From assembly GCF_000473065.1 (NCBI RefSeq), contig NZ_AXAZ01000001.1, positions 124,001-188,000 of the forward strand: a stretch of 64,000 bases of DNA, written 5' to 3'. Below, one piece after another: positions 17,526 to 26,296 of the stretch (positions are counted from its first letter, which is position 1; each line of letters starts with the position of its first letter). The stretch comes from Bradyrhizobium sp. WSM1743 (lineage in GTDB: Bacteria > Pseudomonadota > Alphaproteobacteria > Rhizobiales > Xanthobacteraceae). A model generated the notes under the pieces. That model searched no databases. It had not been told where the DNA came from and saw only the letters and a program-made list of their open reading frames with translations. Both the position numbers and the translations under genes were made by a program.

Positions 17526-18584
17526 ATGAGGATTGAGAACAGTGCGTCAGATGACGTGCAGGCCTATCGCGCGGTCGAGCGGATCTATCATTCCTATCTT
17601 ACGGGTCTCATCCTTCATCTCTCGTCGCGCGCCGGGGCGGCTCGCGCTGCTGAGATCGTGTTCAGAATGTTCCGCCGCCAGCAAGCAACCCATTTCGTCG
17701 CGGGCCTCAAGAAGCTTGGTTTGGACGGGTTGCCCGATGCGGTTGCCAGCGCCCAGTACAATTACCTCGCCAATCAGGTCGGCGGCGTAAAGGTCGAATA
17801 TGTCTATGAAAGCGACCAGAAGGCGTGGATTCGCTATCCGCCTCCCCGTTGGCTTTGGCATGGCACCGCGATTTGTGGAATTCCCTCGGAAGTGTCTCGC
17901 GGGATGCTCAGGGGATGGCACGGCAACAATGGCGTCGTTCTTGGCAATCCTCGCCTGGGCTTCGTCTGCACGGGACAGACCGTCGACGGGCAGCCCGGCC
18001 TGGAGGGATATTATCGGGAGTTCGATCGCGAGCTTTCGCCGGAGGAGCGGCTGCAATTTTCTCCCGGAGAGCGGTGCCCTCCATTCAGGCCTGAGCTTGC
18101 GCCGCGTCTTCCCGAGACGAATTGGCCAGAAAGTCGCTTGCGAAAGGCGCTCCGCAATTACGCGATGGACTATATCACGTCGATCCTGCCTGAAGTGATG
18201 TCGGTGCTCGGACCGGCCGAGGGAGGTCACTTGGGAGGTTTAGCTGCGCGATTGATCGGCATGCACACGTTCGACGATGTTGCGTCCATGCTCGGTGGAG
18301 TGGACCGAGGTGTCGCAGGTTTTGCGACCGCATTTACGAGGCTGTTACGAGGCCAAGGCGATGACGCAGAGTTGCATGTTGAAGGTAGCACGGCGATCGT
18401 AAGACAAACGACGTGGCGCCTCATGTCTGGTCGGGAGCAAATGTCTCCCGCCATTTTCGATGCGTGGAGTGAACTGTGGCTGGGCGCCGCACTAGCCCAC
18501 GATCGTTTCATGCGCGTCACCCTGATCAGCCGCCGGGATGCCGGCGATCCGGTCTGGGCATGGGAGATTCGACAGGGCCGTTGA
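17526..18584 (+). CDS. Uncharacterised 352-residue protein
   Basis: Not recognised with confidence. It is soluble with no signal peptide: an N-terminal helical part (AVERIYHSYLTGLILHLSSR), a central segment with many aromatic residues (AWIRYPPPRWLWHGTAICGI), and a C-terminal alpha/beta part ending PVWAWEIRQGR. The last part vaguely recalls L-2-amino-thiazoline-4-carboxylate hydrolase or vinyl-reductase-like domains, but this is a weak impression. It has GGGAGA 5-10 bases before the ATG and probably shares the TetR-controlled transcript with the crotonase, suggesting a role in the same degradative step. Confidence 0.75.
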   Translation: MRIENSASDDVQAYRAVERIYHSYLTGLILHLSSRAGAARAAEIVFRMFRRQQATHFVAGLKKLGLDGLPDAVASAQYNYLANQVGGVKVEYVYESDQKAWIRYPPPRWLWHGTAICGIPSEVSRGMLRGWHGNNGVVLGNPRLGFVCTGQTVDGQPGLEGYYREFDRELSPEERLQFSPGERCPPFRPELAPRLPETNWPESRLRKALRNYAMDYITSILPEVMSVLGPAEGGHLGGLAARLIGMHTFDDVASMLGGVDRGVAGFATAFTRLLRGQGDDAELHVEGSTAIVRQTTWRLMSGREQMSPAIFDAWSELWLGAALAHDRFMRVTLISRRDAGDPVWAWEIRQGR

Positions 18585-18722
18585 ATGAATTGACCTGAAT
18601 CAGCCAGCTTGTGGAAACGCCAGCGATCCTATAATCGGTGTGGGAGCGACCTTGAACAACTTCAATTGCATGATCCTCCCGTTTTTCATGCAGTTGCGAT
18701 CGCAGGCGCGCGCTTTGAAGCA

Positions 18723-20474
18723 ATGCGACGCGTCCGCGACATCGCAGCAAGTGAAAAGCCGCACCTCACGCGTGATCAGTTGGTCCATCCCCGGAAAGCG
18801 AGCTGGTTCTCCAGGCTGCTGCTCCCGTCAAGCGGGGAAGCCAAGCGCGTCGCGCCTGCCACACGGCCCGTAGATGCTCTCCGCGTTTTGCTCGCGCTCT
18901 TCCTGATATCGCTGGGCGCCATCGCCGCCGTGTGGTGGTGGTTGGGGACGCCAGTTCATCTGGTGCGCGCACCGATCGATCCAAACGACAAGGTCCAATG
19001 CATCTCATACGCTCCGTTCCGCAGCCATCAGACCTCGCTTTCGTCCGCGACGCAGGTATCGCGTGAGCAGATCGCGGAAGATCTCGCCCAGCTTGCGGAG
19101 ATATCCGGCTGCATCCGCACCTATGCGACCGATCTTGGTCTCGACCAAATCCCCGAACTTGCAGCCAAAGCGGGGCTGAAGGTCATCCAGGGCATTTTCC
19201 TCGACAAGGACCAGCAGAAGAATCGAAATCAAATCTCAACGGCGATACGCCTCGCCAGGGAATATCCCGGGACCGTGATCGCGCTGGTGGTCGGCAACGA
19301 GACCTTGTTGCGCAAGGATATAACAGTCTCCGATCTCGCTGACACGATCCGCTCGGTCAAGGCTCAGGTCAGTGTCCCCGTGACCTATGCCGACGTCTGG
19401 GAATTCTGGCTGAGCAATCGTGAGCTCTACGACGCCGTCGATTTCGTCACGATTCACATCCTGCCATATTGGGAGAACGTGCCGATCCCGGCGGAATCGG
19501 CTGCCACGCACGCCGACGCAATACGCCGGCAGGTCGCGGCGGCCTTTCCGGGCAAGGAGATCCTGATCGGAGAGATAGGTTGGCCGAGCCAGGGACGGAT
19601 GCGGGAATCGGCGTTGCCGTCCCGTATCAATCAGGCCCGGGTGGTCTCGGAGGTCCTCGACCTCGCCCGGCGCGAGAATTTCCGCGTCAACCTGTTCGAG
19701 GCCTACGACGAGTCCTGGAAGCGAGAGATCGAGGGTACAGTCGGCGGATCATGGGGCCTGTTCGGAGGCGAGCAGCGCGTGCTCAAATATCCTGCCGGCA
19801 TCCCCGTGAGCAACTTTCCGCTCTGGAAGCTGCAAATGAGCGGCGGAATTGCGCTTGCGACCCTGGTCTTCGCTGCCGCATGGTTGACCTCGCGTCGCAA
19901 GCCCGGGAGCTCTGGCCTGGCTTCATGGCTCGGGGTCGCAATATCGGCGTCGACAGCCGGAATCCTGTTTGGCGTGGCCGCCCAAAAGGTGTTCTTTGAA
20001 AGTGTCGGAGCGGGCGGCTGGCTGCTGTGGAGCTCTCTGCTGGCGGCCGCGACGGTTTCGCCGGTGCTTGGTGCCAACGCCCTTATGTCGGGTCGTCCAC
20101 CGCCGAGTTTTCAGGAGTTGCTCGGTCCGAAAGGTTACCGGACAGAATCGATGCTCATGACCATGCACGGGCTGGCCTTGATCGTAACCGTCGTGATCGG
20201 CACGGCCACCGCGCTCGGGCTTGTGTTCGACCCGCGCCACATCGATTTTCCTTTTGCGGCACTCACCATGGCAGCGTTACCTTTCGCGGCGATGACGCTG
20301 CTCAATCCGCCCGGGAAGGGAAGTCGTCCTGTGGCGGAGTCGCTGTTTGCCGGCGTGCTTGTCGGAGCGGCGATCTATGTGACCTTCAACGAAGGCACGG
20401 CGAACTGGCAGTCGATGTGGACTTGCGCCGCCTATCTCCTGCTTGCCTTGACGCTGTGGCGGGCGCGTGCCTGA
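18723..20474 (+). CDS. Membrane-anchored GH17-type beta-1,3-glucan enzyme
   Basis: About 583 residues if the ATG at 18723 is used; in-frame starts upstream to 18609 exist. One membrane segment (VLLALFLISLGAIAAVWWWL) is followed by an extracytoplasmic glycoside hydrolase 17 domain: QCISYAPFR, IRTYATDLGLDQIPELAAKA, VVGNETLLR with the catalytic acid Glu, and EILIGEIGWPSQGR with the nucleophile Glu. The C-terminal third has about seven hydrophobic helices. The layout resembles bradyrhizobial NdvC-type proteins of cyclic beta-1,3/1,6-glucan synthesis, but no GT2 glucan synthase is adjacent, so transferase versus hydrolase is open. Confidence 0.8.
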   Translation: MRRVRDIAASEKPHLTRDQLVHPRKASWFSRLLLPSSGEAKRVAPATRPVDALRVLLALFLISLGAIAAVWWWLGTPVHLVRAPIDPNDKVQCISYAPFRSHQTSLSSATQVSREQIAEDLAQLAEISGCIRTYATDLGLDQIPELAAKAGLKVIQGIFLDKDQQKNRNQISTAIRLAREYPGTVIALVVGNETLLRKDITVSDLADTIRSVKAQVSVPVTYADVWEFWLSNRELYDAVDFVTIHILPYWENVPIPAESAATHADAIRRQVAAAFPGKEILIGEIGWPSQGRMRESALPSRINQARVVSEVLDLARRENFRVNLFEAYDESWKREIEGTVGGSWGLFGGEQRVLKYPAGIPVSNFPLWKLQMSGGIALATLVFAAAWLTSRRKPGSSGLASWLGVAISASTAGILFGVAAQKVFFESVGAGGWLLWSSLLAAATVSPVLGANALMSGRPPPSFQELLGPKGYRTESMLMTMHGLALIVTVVIGTATALGLVFDPRHIDFPFAALTMAALPFAAMTLLNPPGKGSRPVAESLFAGVLVGAAIYVTFNEGTANWQSMWTCAAYLLLALTLWRARA

Positions 20475-20669
20475 GAATGGCACGACATGCCGCATGTTCC
20501 GCAGGACGCATGCGTCTGCACCCGGCCTTCGGTGACCCGATCGACGAACAAGCCAAATGTCCAGATTTTTGACGGCAGCATGGCACTCGATCGCGGCCGG
20601 GCGGTTGATGTCGATCAAGACCCCGTCAGGGGCGGCGACGACCTGTGAGTTCTCTCTGGAGTTGAAGAC

Positions 20670-21428
20670 ATGCGCGCGCACCAGATCATGTCCCGGCGGG
20701 TGATAGCTATTCGGCCCGAGGCCTCGATCGCCGATGCCATCAAGGTGATGCTCCGTCACCACATCAGTGGACTGCCGGTGATGGATTCGGCGGGTAAGCT
20801 CGTTGGCATCATCTGCGAAAGCGACTTCCTCAGGCGCGCCGAGCTCGAAACGGAGCACACTCGCAACCGGCTGCTGACGGTCCTGCTCGGAGCAGACCGC
20901 ATCGCGCGTGAATTCGTCAAGGAGCATGGGCGCAAGGTCGAGCAGGTGATGACGCGCGATCCGGCCGCGATTAACGAGGATACTCCCCTCGAGGAGATTG
21001 CCGACCTGATGGAGCGTCGAAACCTGAATCACGTTCCGGTCATGCGCGCTGATCGCGTCGTCGGTATCATTACCCGATCCGACTTCCTGTCCGCAGTTGC
21101 CGGTCCACTGACCGGCGCACCCGGCTATTCGGAAGACGACAATCAGATCCGCCGTTCGGTCCTCGCGGCGATGGCCGGGATGCGTTGGCAGCCCGTCGGC
21201 TTGAACGTGAGCGTGAAGGACGGCGTGGTGACGCTGCGCGGCGTCGTCAAGGGCGATAATGCCCGCCAGGCGGCCATCGTGGCTTGCGAGAACGCCTCCG
21301 GCGTGCGCGGCGTCGACGACCGACTGTGCCTTCAGTCGACCAGTCCCGATCCGGAGGATGATTACGGCGGCGGTGACTTCGTCTCGCTTCAGGCAGAGCC
21401 ATCCACGTACGATGACGAACCGTTGTAA
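20670..21428 (+). CDS. CBS-pair and BON domain protein
   Basis: 252 residues. Two CBS repeats: residues about 7-60 (IMSRRVIAIRPEASIADAIK, HHISGLPVMDSAGKLVGIIC) and about 92-148 (VMTRDPAAINEDTPLEEIAD, NLNHVPVMRADRVVGIITRS). A BON domain occupies about residues 170-225 (LNVSVKDGVVTLRGVV). CBS pairs sense adenylates; BON domains associate with membranes or phospholipids. The acidic tail is Asp/Gly rich. It lies 196 bases after the GH17 gene and may be separately transcribed. Likely a stress or energy-state sensor; partner unknown. Confidence 0.88.
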   Translation: MRAHQIMSRRVIAIRPEASIADAIKVMLRHHISGLPVMDSAGKLVGIICESDFLRRAELETEHTRNRLLTVLLGADRIAREFVKEHGRKVEQVMTRDPAAINEDTPLEEIADLMERRNLNHVPVMRADRVVGIITRSDFLSAVAGPLTGAPGYSEDDNQIRRSVLAAMAGMRWQPVGLNVSVKDGVVTLRGVVKGDNARQAAIVACENASGVRGVDDRLCLQSTSPDPEDDYGGGDFVSLQAEPSTYDDEPL

Positions 21429-21442
21429 CGCTCGCCCACCCA

Positions 21443-22963
21443 CTACGCCCGGCCGGAGTAGAGATCTGCAAAGCGTTCGCGCAAGACGTTCTTCTGTACT
21501 TTTCCCATCGCGTTGCGGGGCAAACCGTCGACGAACACGACGCGCTTCGGCTGCTTGAATTTTGCCAATCGTCCCGACAGCGCGGCGAGAATGGCGCGTT
21601 CGTCGACCGATGAGCCCGGCGACCGAACCACCGCCGCGGTGACACCCTCGCCAAAATCGGCGTGCGGCACACCGACGACCGCGCTCTCGGAGACGCCCGG
21701 GATCGCGTCGATCTCGGTTTCGATCTCCTTCGGGTACACGTTGAACCCGCCGGTGATGATGAGGTCCTTGCCGCGCCCGACGATGTGCAGATAACCGTTC
21801 GCATCGAGCTTGCCGAGATCGCCGGTGATGAAGAAGCCGTCGGCACGGAATTCGGCCGCGGTTTTGTCCGGCATGTTCCAGTAGCCCGCAAAGACGTTCG
21901 GCCCTTTCACCTCGATCATGCCGACGTCCCCAACCGGGAGGATTGCGCCGGTCTCGGAATCGGTGACGCGAACCTCGACGGCGGGAAGCGGCCGGCCGAC
22001 CGAGCCCGCGATGCGAGGCCCCTCATAGGGATTTGAGGCGATCATCCCGGTCTCGGTCATGCCGTAGCGTTCCAGAATCGCGTGCCCGGTCCGCTCCTTC
22101 CAGGCCCGGTGTGTCTCGGCCAGAAGCGGCGCCGAGCCAGCGACGAACAGCCTCATGTTGGCGGTGGCTCGCTGGTTCAGGTTCGCGCTTTCGAGCAGGC
22201 GGACATAGAAGGTCGGCACGCCCATCAGAACGGTGCTGCGCGCCATCGTTGCCAGAATGCGTTCGGCGTCGAACTTCTGCATGAACAGGATGCGCGCGCG
22301 TGCGGCGAAGGTGACGTTGCAGGCCACGAAGAGCCCGTGGACGTGATAGATCGGCAGAGCATGGATCAGCACGTCCTTGCTCGAATAGCGCCACTCCTGG
22401 ACGAGCGTCAGGGCGTTCGAAGAAAGGTTGCCGTGTGTCAGCATGGCTCCCTTCGAGCGGCCGGTCGTGCCCGACGTGTAGAGGATGGCTGCGAGATCGT
22501 CATTCGTCCTGGCAACGGTGTCAAATCGCGCCGGGAAGTCTGCCACGGCATCGACGAGCGAGCCCTTGCCGCGGTGATCGAGTGTCTCGATGTGGCCGCC
22601 CGCCTTGGCGGCGATGGCGCGCAAATCGGCCTCTTCCCTGGGATCGCACACGATCAATGTCGGCTGCGCGTCGCGGATGAAATACTCGGTCTCAGCCGGC
22701 GTATAGGCGGTGTTGAGGGGCAGATAGACCGCGCCAGTGCGCAGCGTCGCGAGATAGAGCGCGACGGCCTCGACGGACTTCTCCACCTTGGCCGCGACGC
22801 GGTGGTCCGGGCCGATGCCGATCCTTGCGAGGAAGTTCGCGAACCTGCCGCTCAGCGCGGCAAGGTCGGCATAGCTCAACGCCGTGCCGTCGTCCTTCTC
22901 GATGCAGATCGATTGGTCGGATTCCGCGCCGGCAAGCAGGCGATCGTACAGGTTCGAGGTCAT
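21443..22963 (-). CDS. matB: Malonyl-CoA synthetase
   Basis: 506 residues of the acyl-adenylate family, converting malonate, CoA and ATP to malonyl-CoA. Motifs: P-loop YTSGTTGRSKGAML, YGMTETGMIASNPYEG, the hinge region DLGKLDANGYLHIVGR, and C-terminal NAMGKVQKNVLRE with the adenylation Lys. The start overlaps the stop of malonyl-CoA decarboxylase (22960-22963), so the two are translationally coupled, matching the malonate catabolic matAB pair of rhizobia. It is the last gene of the operon and converges on the CBS-BON gene with 14 bases between stops. Confidence 0.92.
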   Translation of the reverse strand: MTSNLYDRLLAGAESDQSICIEKDDGTALSYADLAALSGRFANFLARIGIGPDHRVAAKVEKSVEAVALYLATLRTGAVYLPLNTAYTPAETEYFIRDAQPTLIVCDPREEADLRAIAAKAGGHIETLDHRGKGSLVDAVADFPARFDTVARTNDDLAAILYTSGTTGRSKGAMLTHGNLSSNALTLVQEWRYSSKDVLIHALPIYHVHGLFVACNVTFAARARILFMQKFDAERILATMARSTVLMGVPTFYVRLLESANLNQRATANMRLFVAGSAPLLAETHRAWKERTGHAILERYGMTETGMIASNPYEGPRIAGSVGRPLPAVEVRVTDSETGAILPVGDVGMIEVKGPNVFAGYWNMPDKTAAEFRADGFFITGDLGKLDANGYLHIVGRGKDLIITGGFNVYPKEIETEIDAIPGVSESAVVGVPHADFGEGVTAAVVRSPGSSVDERAILAALSGRLAKFKQPKRVVFVDGLPRNAMGKVQKNVLRERFADLYSGRA

Positions 22964-24369
22964 GACGAGATCTTCCGTTGCGAATTGGTGTGAGGACTGG
23001 GAACGAGGTCGCGCGACGACAATTTCGCGCGAAGCGCCTTCTTCACCTTGTCGGAGGCTATGACGGTGCCGGCTTCCGCAAAGGCCTCGTGGTTCGCCTC
23101 GATGTGCTCGAGCGCATAGAGATAATTGACCATCAGTCCGTAGGACTGTTTCATGCCCTTGGCGGAGGCATCGCCGAGGAAATTCAGCCGCTCGAGGCGC
23201 GCGCCGTTGCCGAGATGGAAGCGGGCGACCGGGTCGACCGGCTTGCCCGACGGCAGCTTCGCCTTCAGGAAATAGTAAGCAGCAAGCGCCGTGATCGGCT
23301 CCTTCGCCTGCGTGATGTCGCCGCCCTCATCCAGCGCGGCCAGCGCGCGCCTTGTGTCCTCGTCGATCGCGGCGGAGGCCTCGATCTTGAGCTCGCGCCG
23401 GACCCAGCCGGCAAAGCCGGGGACCGGCGACAGCGTGACGAAGGTCTTCAGGTTCGGCAGCTCGCGAGCGAGATCCTGCACCACCTGCTTGATCAGGAAG
23501 TTGCCGAACGAGACTCCGGCGAGGCCCTTCTGCGTGTTCGAGATCGAGTAGAACACGGCGGTCGTCGCTTCGCGCGCGGCAATCGCCTGGCGCGACTTGT
23601 CCAGCAACGGTCCGATCGCGCCGGGAATCTCCTTGGTGAGCGCGACCTCGACGAAGATCAGCGGCTCGTCGACCAGCTGCGGATGAAAGAACGCGTAGCA
23701 GCGGCGGTCCGGCGGCTCGAGCCGGTTGCGCAGGTCGTCCCAGTCCTGGATGGCGTGGACGGCTTCATATCTGATGATCTTTTCCAGGATGTTGGCCGAC
23801 GTGGTCCAGTCGATCGGTCGCAGCACCAGAAAACCCCTGTTGAACCAGGACGAGAACAGATGGACGAAATCGTCATCGACGGCCTGGAGCTCCGGATGCT
23901 CGCGCAGCAGCGAGAGCAGCACCTCGCGCATGCGCACCAGCGACGACGTTCCGCCGGGCGCGAGGTTGAGGCGCCGGATCAACTCCTGCCGGCGCGGCTC
24001 GGCGGCGGCATGGAGCGCCTCGAGCCTGGCGCGGTCGCCGCCCTCCTTGCGCTGGTAGGCGGCGATCGCGAGCTCGATCGCGCGACGGTCAGGCCCGAAC
24101 CGGTCGGCGAGGGAGGATAGAAATTTAAGCCGCTGCGGCTCGGCCGCCCGCTCGAAGGCCGCAAGCAGCGATTGCGCGATCGCGACGCCGGAGGCTTCGC
24201 CACGACGCGACAGCAGCGCCTCGCCGAGAAGCTCGAGGTCGCGATCCTCGCCGACATCGCGATCCGGCTTGATGCCGAGCACCGCACGGCCGCGTTGTGT
24301 CAACGTGTCGATCAGCCCCTGCAGGAATTCGGGCGCCGCAATGCGTCCGGATCGGATGTCGTTCAGCAT
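22960..24369 (-). CDS. matA: Malonyl-CoA decarboxylase
   Basis: 469 residues; decarboxylates malonyl-CoA to acetyl-CoA. MCD motifs are visible: the helical N-terminal region, YEAVHAIQDWDDLRNRLEPP with CYAFFHPQLVDEPLIFVEVA, the catalytic-Ser segment YSISNTQKGLAGVSFGN followed by LIKQVV, and HLGNGARLERLNFLGD with the C-terminal catalytic His. The ATG at 24369 gives normal family length; a longer frame to 24909 runs into the TRAP permease and is false. It lies 17 bases after dctM and overlaps matB by four bases. Confidence 0.92.
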   Translation of the reverse strand: MLNDIRSGRIAAPEFLQGLIDTLTQRGRAVLGIKPDRDVGEDRDLELLGEALLSRRGEASGVAIAQSLLAAFERAAEPQRLKFLSSLADRFGPDRRAIELAIAAYQRKEGGDRARLEALHAAAEPRRQELIRRLNLAPGGTSSLVRMREVLLSLLREHPELQAVDDDFVHLFSSWFNRGFLVLRPIDWTTSANILEKIIRYEAVHAIQDWDDLRNRLEPPDRRCYAFFHPQLVDEPLIFVEVALTKEIPGAIGPLLDKSRQAIAAREATTAVFYSISNTQKGLAGVSFGNFLIKQVVQDLARELPNLKTFVTLSPVPGFAGWVRRELKIEASAAIDEDTRRALAALDEGGDITQAKEPITALAAYYFLKAKLPSGKPVDPVARFHLGNGARLERLNFLGDASAKGMKQSYGLMVNYLYALEHIEANHEAFAEAGTVIASDKVKKALRAKLSSRDLVPSPHTNSQRKISS

Positions 24370-24386
24370 AGTTCGTGCCTCCTCGG

Positions 24387-25742
24387 TTATCGCGATGGCG
24401 GACCCATCACGAGGTTGGGCAGAAAGGTCGAGATCGACGGGGCAAGGCAGAGCAGGACAACCGCGAACGCCATCAGCACGACGAAGGGCAGCGTTCCCCA
24501 GATCACGTCCCGCAACGGGATGTCGGGCGCGATGTTCCTGATGACGAAGATGTTGAGCCCGACCGGCGGATGAATGAGTCCCATCTCCATCACGATCGTC
24601 ATCACCACGCCGAACCAGATCAGGTCGAAGCCGGCGTCCTTGAGCGGCGGCAGGATGATCGGCGCGGTCATCAGGATGATCGAGACCGGCGGCAGGAAGA
24701 AGCCGAGCACGACCACCAGCACCAGGATCGCGCCCAGCAACACCCATCGCGACAGCTGCATCGCGACGATCGTCTGCGCCGCCGCCTGGCTGATGTGGAG
24801 ATAGCTCATCACGTAGGAGTAGAGCAGCGACATGCCGATGATCAGCATCAGCATGGTCGATTCCTTCAGCGTCGATTCCAGGATCGGGCCGAGATCCCGC
24901 GGGCGCCACACCCCGTAGATCGAGGCGATCAGGATCAGCGCCAGGATGCCGCCGAGACCGGCGGTTTCCGAAGGCGTGGCGTAGCCGCCATAGAGCGCGA
25001 TCATGACGCCGCTGAGCAGCACGACGAAGGGCAGCACGCGCGGCAGCGCGCCGAACCGCATCGCCATGGTGAAGCGCTCGTTCGACAGGATCGGATGCTG
25101 TGCAGGATCGGCCGCATAGGCGCGCTGCGCCGCGTTATATTCGGCCTTGAACCTCAGCACCGCATATGTCGCAAACAGCAGCACCAGCAGAAGGCCCGGT
25201 CCGATACCCGCGAGGAACAGGCGTCCGAGCGACTGCTCGGCCGCGACCGCGTATAGGATCATGGTGATCGAGGGCGGCAACAGGATGCCCAGCGTACCGC
25301 CCGCGGCGATCACGCCCGCGGCAAAGCCGCCGGAATAGCCGCGCTTGCGCATCTCGGGAATGCCGGCAGAGCCGATCGCCGAGCAGGTGGCCGGGGACGA
25401 TCCCGCCATCGCGGCGAACAGCGCGCAGGCGAAGACGTTGGCGATGCCGAGTCCGCCGGGAATGCGGCCCATCCAGACATGCAGCGCGCTGTAGAGATCC
25501 TGTCCAGCCTTCGACTTGCCGATCGCAGCGCCCTTGAGGATGAAGAGCGGGATCGCCAGCAGCGTGATCGAAGCCATCTCCTCGTAGACGTTCTGCGTCA
25601 CCGTATCGAGCGATGCGCCGGGCATGAAGGAGTACATGAAGATGACGGCGACGGCGCCGAGCGCCAGCGCGATCGGCATGCCCGAGGCCATGACGGCAAG
25701 CGTCGCGCCACCATACATCAGTCCGACGGCAAGCGTGCTCAT
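24387..25742 (-). CDS. dctM: TRAP transporter large permease (DctM-type), malonate operon
   Basis: 451 residues with about twelve hydrophobic segments. DctM signatures: AIPLFILKGAAIGKSKAGQD, AMAGSSPATCSAIGSAGIPE, AAGGTLGILLPPSITMILYA and MGLIHPPVGLNIFVIRNIAP. It forms the sodium-coupled channel with DctQ. The start at 25742 overlaps the dctQ stop (ATGA). The operon contains malonyl-CoA synthetase and decarboxylase, so the substrate is predicted to be malonate, as in the matPQM systems of rhizobia. A long read-through frame to 26315 is not real. Confidence 0.92.
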   Translation of the reverse strand: MSTLAVGLMYGGATLAVMASGMPIALALGAVAVIFMYSFMPGASLDTVTQNVYEEMASITLLAIPLFILKGAAIGKSKAGQDLYSALHVWMGRIPGGLGIANVFACALFAAMAGSSPATCSAIGSAGIPEMRKRGYSGGFAAGVIAAGGTLGILLPPSITMILYAVAAEQSLGRLFLAGIGPGLLLVLLFATYAVLRFKAEYNAAQRAYAADPAQHPILSNERFTMAMRFGALPRVLPFVVLLSGVMIALYGGYATPSETAGLGGILALILIASIYGVWRPRDLGPILESTLKESTMLMLIIGMSLLYSYVMSYLHISQAAAQTIVAMQLSRWVLLGAILVLVVVLGFFLPPVSIILMTAPIILPPLKDAGFDLIWFGVVMTIVMEMGLIHPPVGLNIFVIRNIAPDIPLRDVIWGTLPFVVLMAFAVVLLCLAPSISTFLPNLVMGPPSR

Positions 25743-26296
25743 TTGCTCCTCCATGCGTCGAGGCTCGCGGCGAGCTGAAGCGCGATCTGCAGCGTCATCA
25801 GCGTCATGCCCAGCGACATCATGCTGTAGGGAATCCACAGCGGCGGGGCCCAGGTCGATCCGGACACCTGTCCGTCGACCCAGGCTTCGTGGAACAGCGT
25901 CCAGGATTTCCAGGCGAAGAAGGCGCAGAACAGCAGGCTCGCCGTGTCGACCACGAGCATGCGGATCGCATTGCCGCGTTTCGACAGATAGCCGGTGAGG
26001 GCTTCGATGCCGATATGGCCGCGCCCGGCCTGCACGAACGCGGTGGACAGGAAGGTGGCGCCGACGAGCAGGAACACCGCGGCCTCGTCCTGCCAATAGG
26101 TCGCCGCATTGAAGAAGTAGCGCGCGGCAACGCTGTAGCTCAGAATCGTGCTCGCGACGATGAGCGCGATCGAGCAGAGCACGACGATCGCCCTGTTGAG
26201 CAGGGTCATCGCGCGGTTGATCCGTCCCACCCTGGAGCCGGGTCGCGCCGCCGTCACTGTGGCTGAATGACCGAGATCGATGCCGTGCGCGCTCAT
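25739..26296 (-). CDS. dctQ: TRAP transporter small permease (DctQ-type)
   Basis: 185 residues with four hydrophobic helices (for example RAIVVLCSIALIVASTILSY and MSLGMTLMTLQIALQL). The DctQ pattern SVAARYFFNAATYWQDEAAV and HIGIEALTGYL is present. Both ends overlap neighbours by four bases (dctP stop with dctQ start, dctQ stop with dctM start), so the three transporter subunits are translationally coupled. Confidence 0.88.
   Translation of the reverse strand: MSAHGIDLGHSATVTAARPGSRVGRINRAMTLLNRAIVVLCSIALIVASTILSYSVAARYFFNAATYWQDEAAVFLLVGATFLSTAFVQAGRGHIGIEALTGYLSKRGNAIRMLVVDTASLLFCAFFAWKSWTLFHEAWVDGQVSGSTWAPPLWIPYSMMSLGMTLMTLQIALQLAASLDAWRSK

Noticed and set aside
20475..20669. Minus-strand peptide segment AAPDGVLIDINRPAAIE near 20590-20660 that looks protein-like
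   Set aside because: It lies in an open frame running antisense through two real genes with no start or domain; more likely coincidence, though a gene remnant is not excluded.
22960..24909. A 649-codon frame for malonyl-CoA decarboxylase
   Set aside because: Residues before the ATG at 24369 are a shadow of dctM; the shorter start gives the normal family length.
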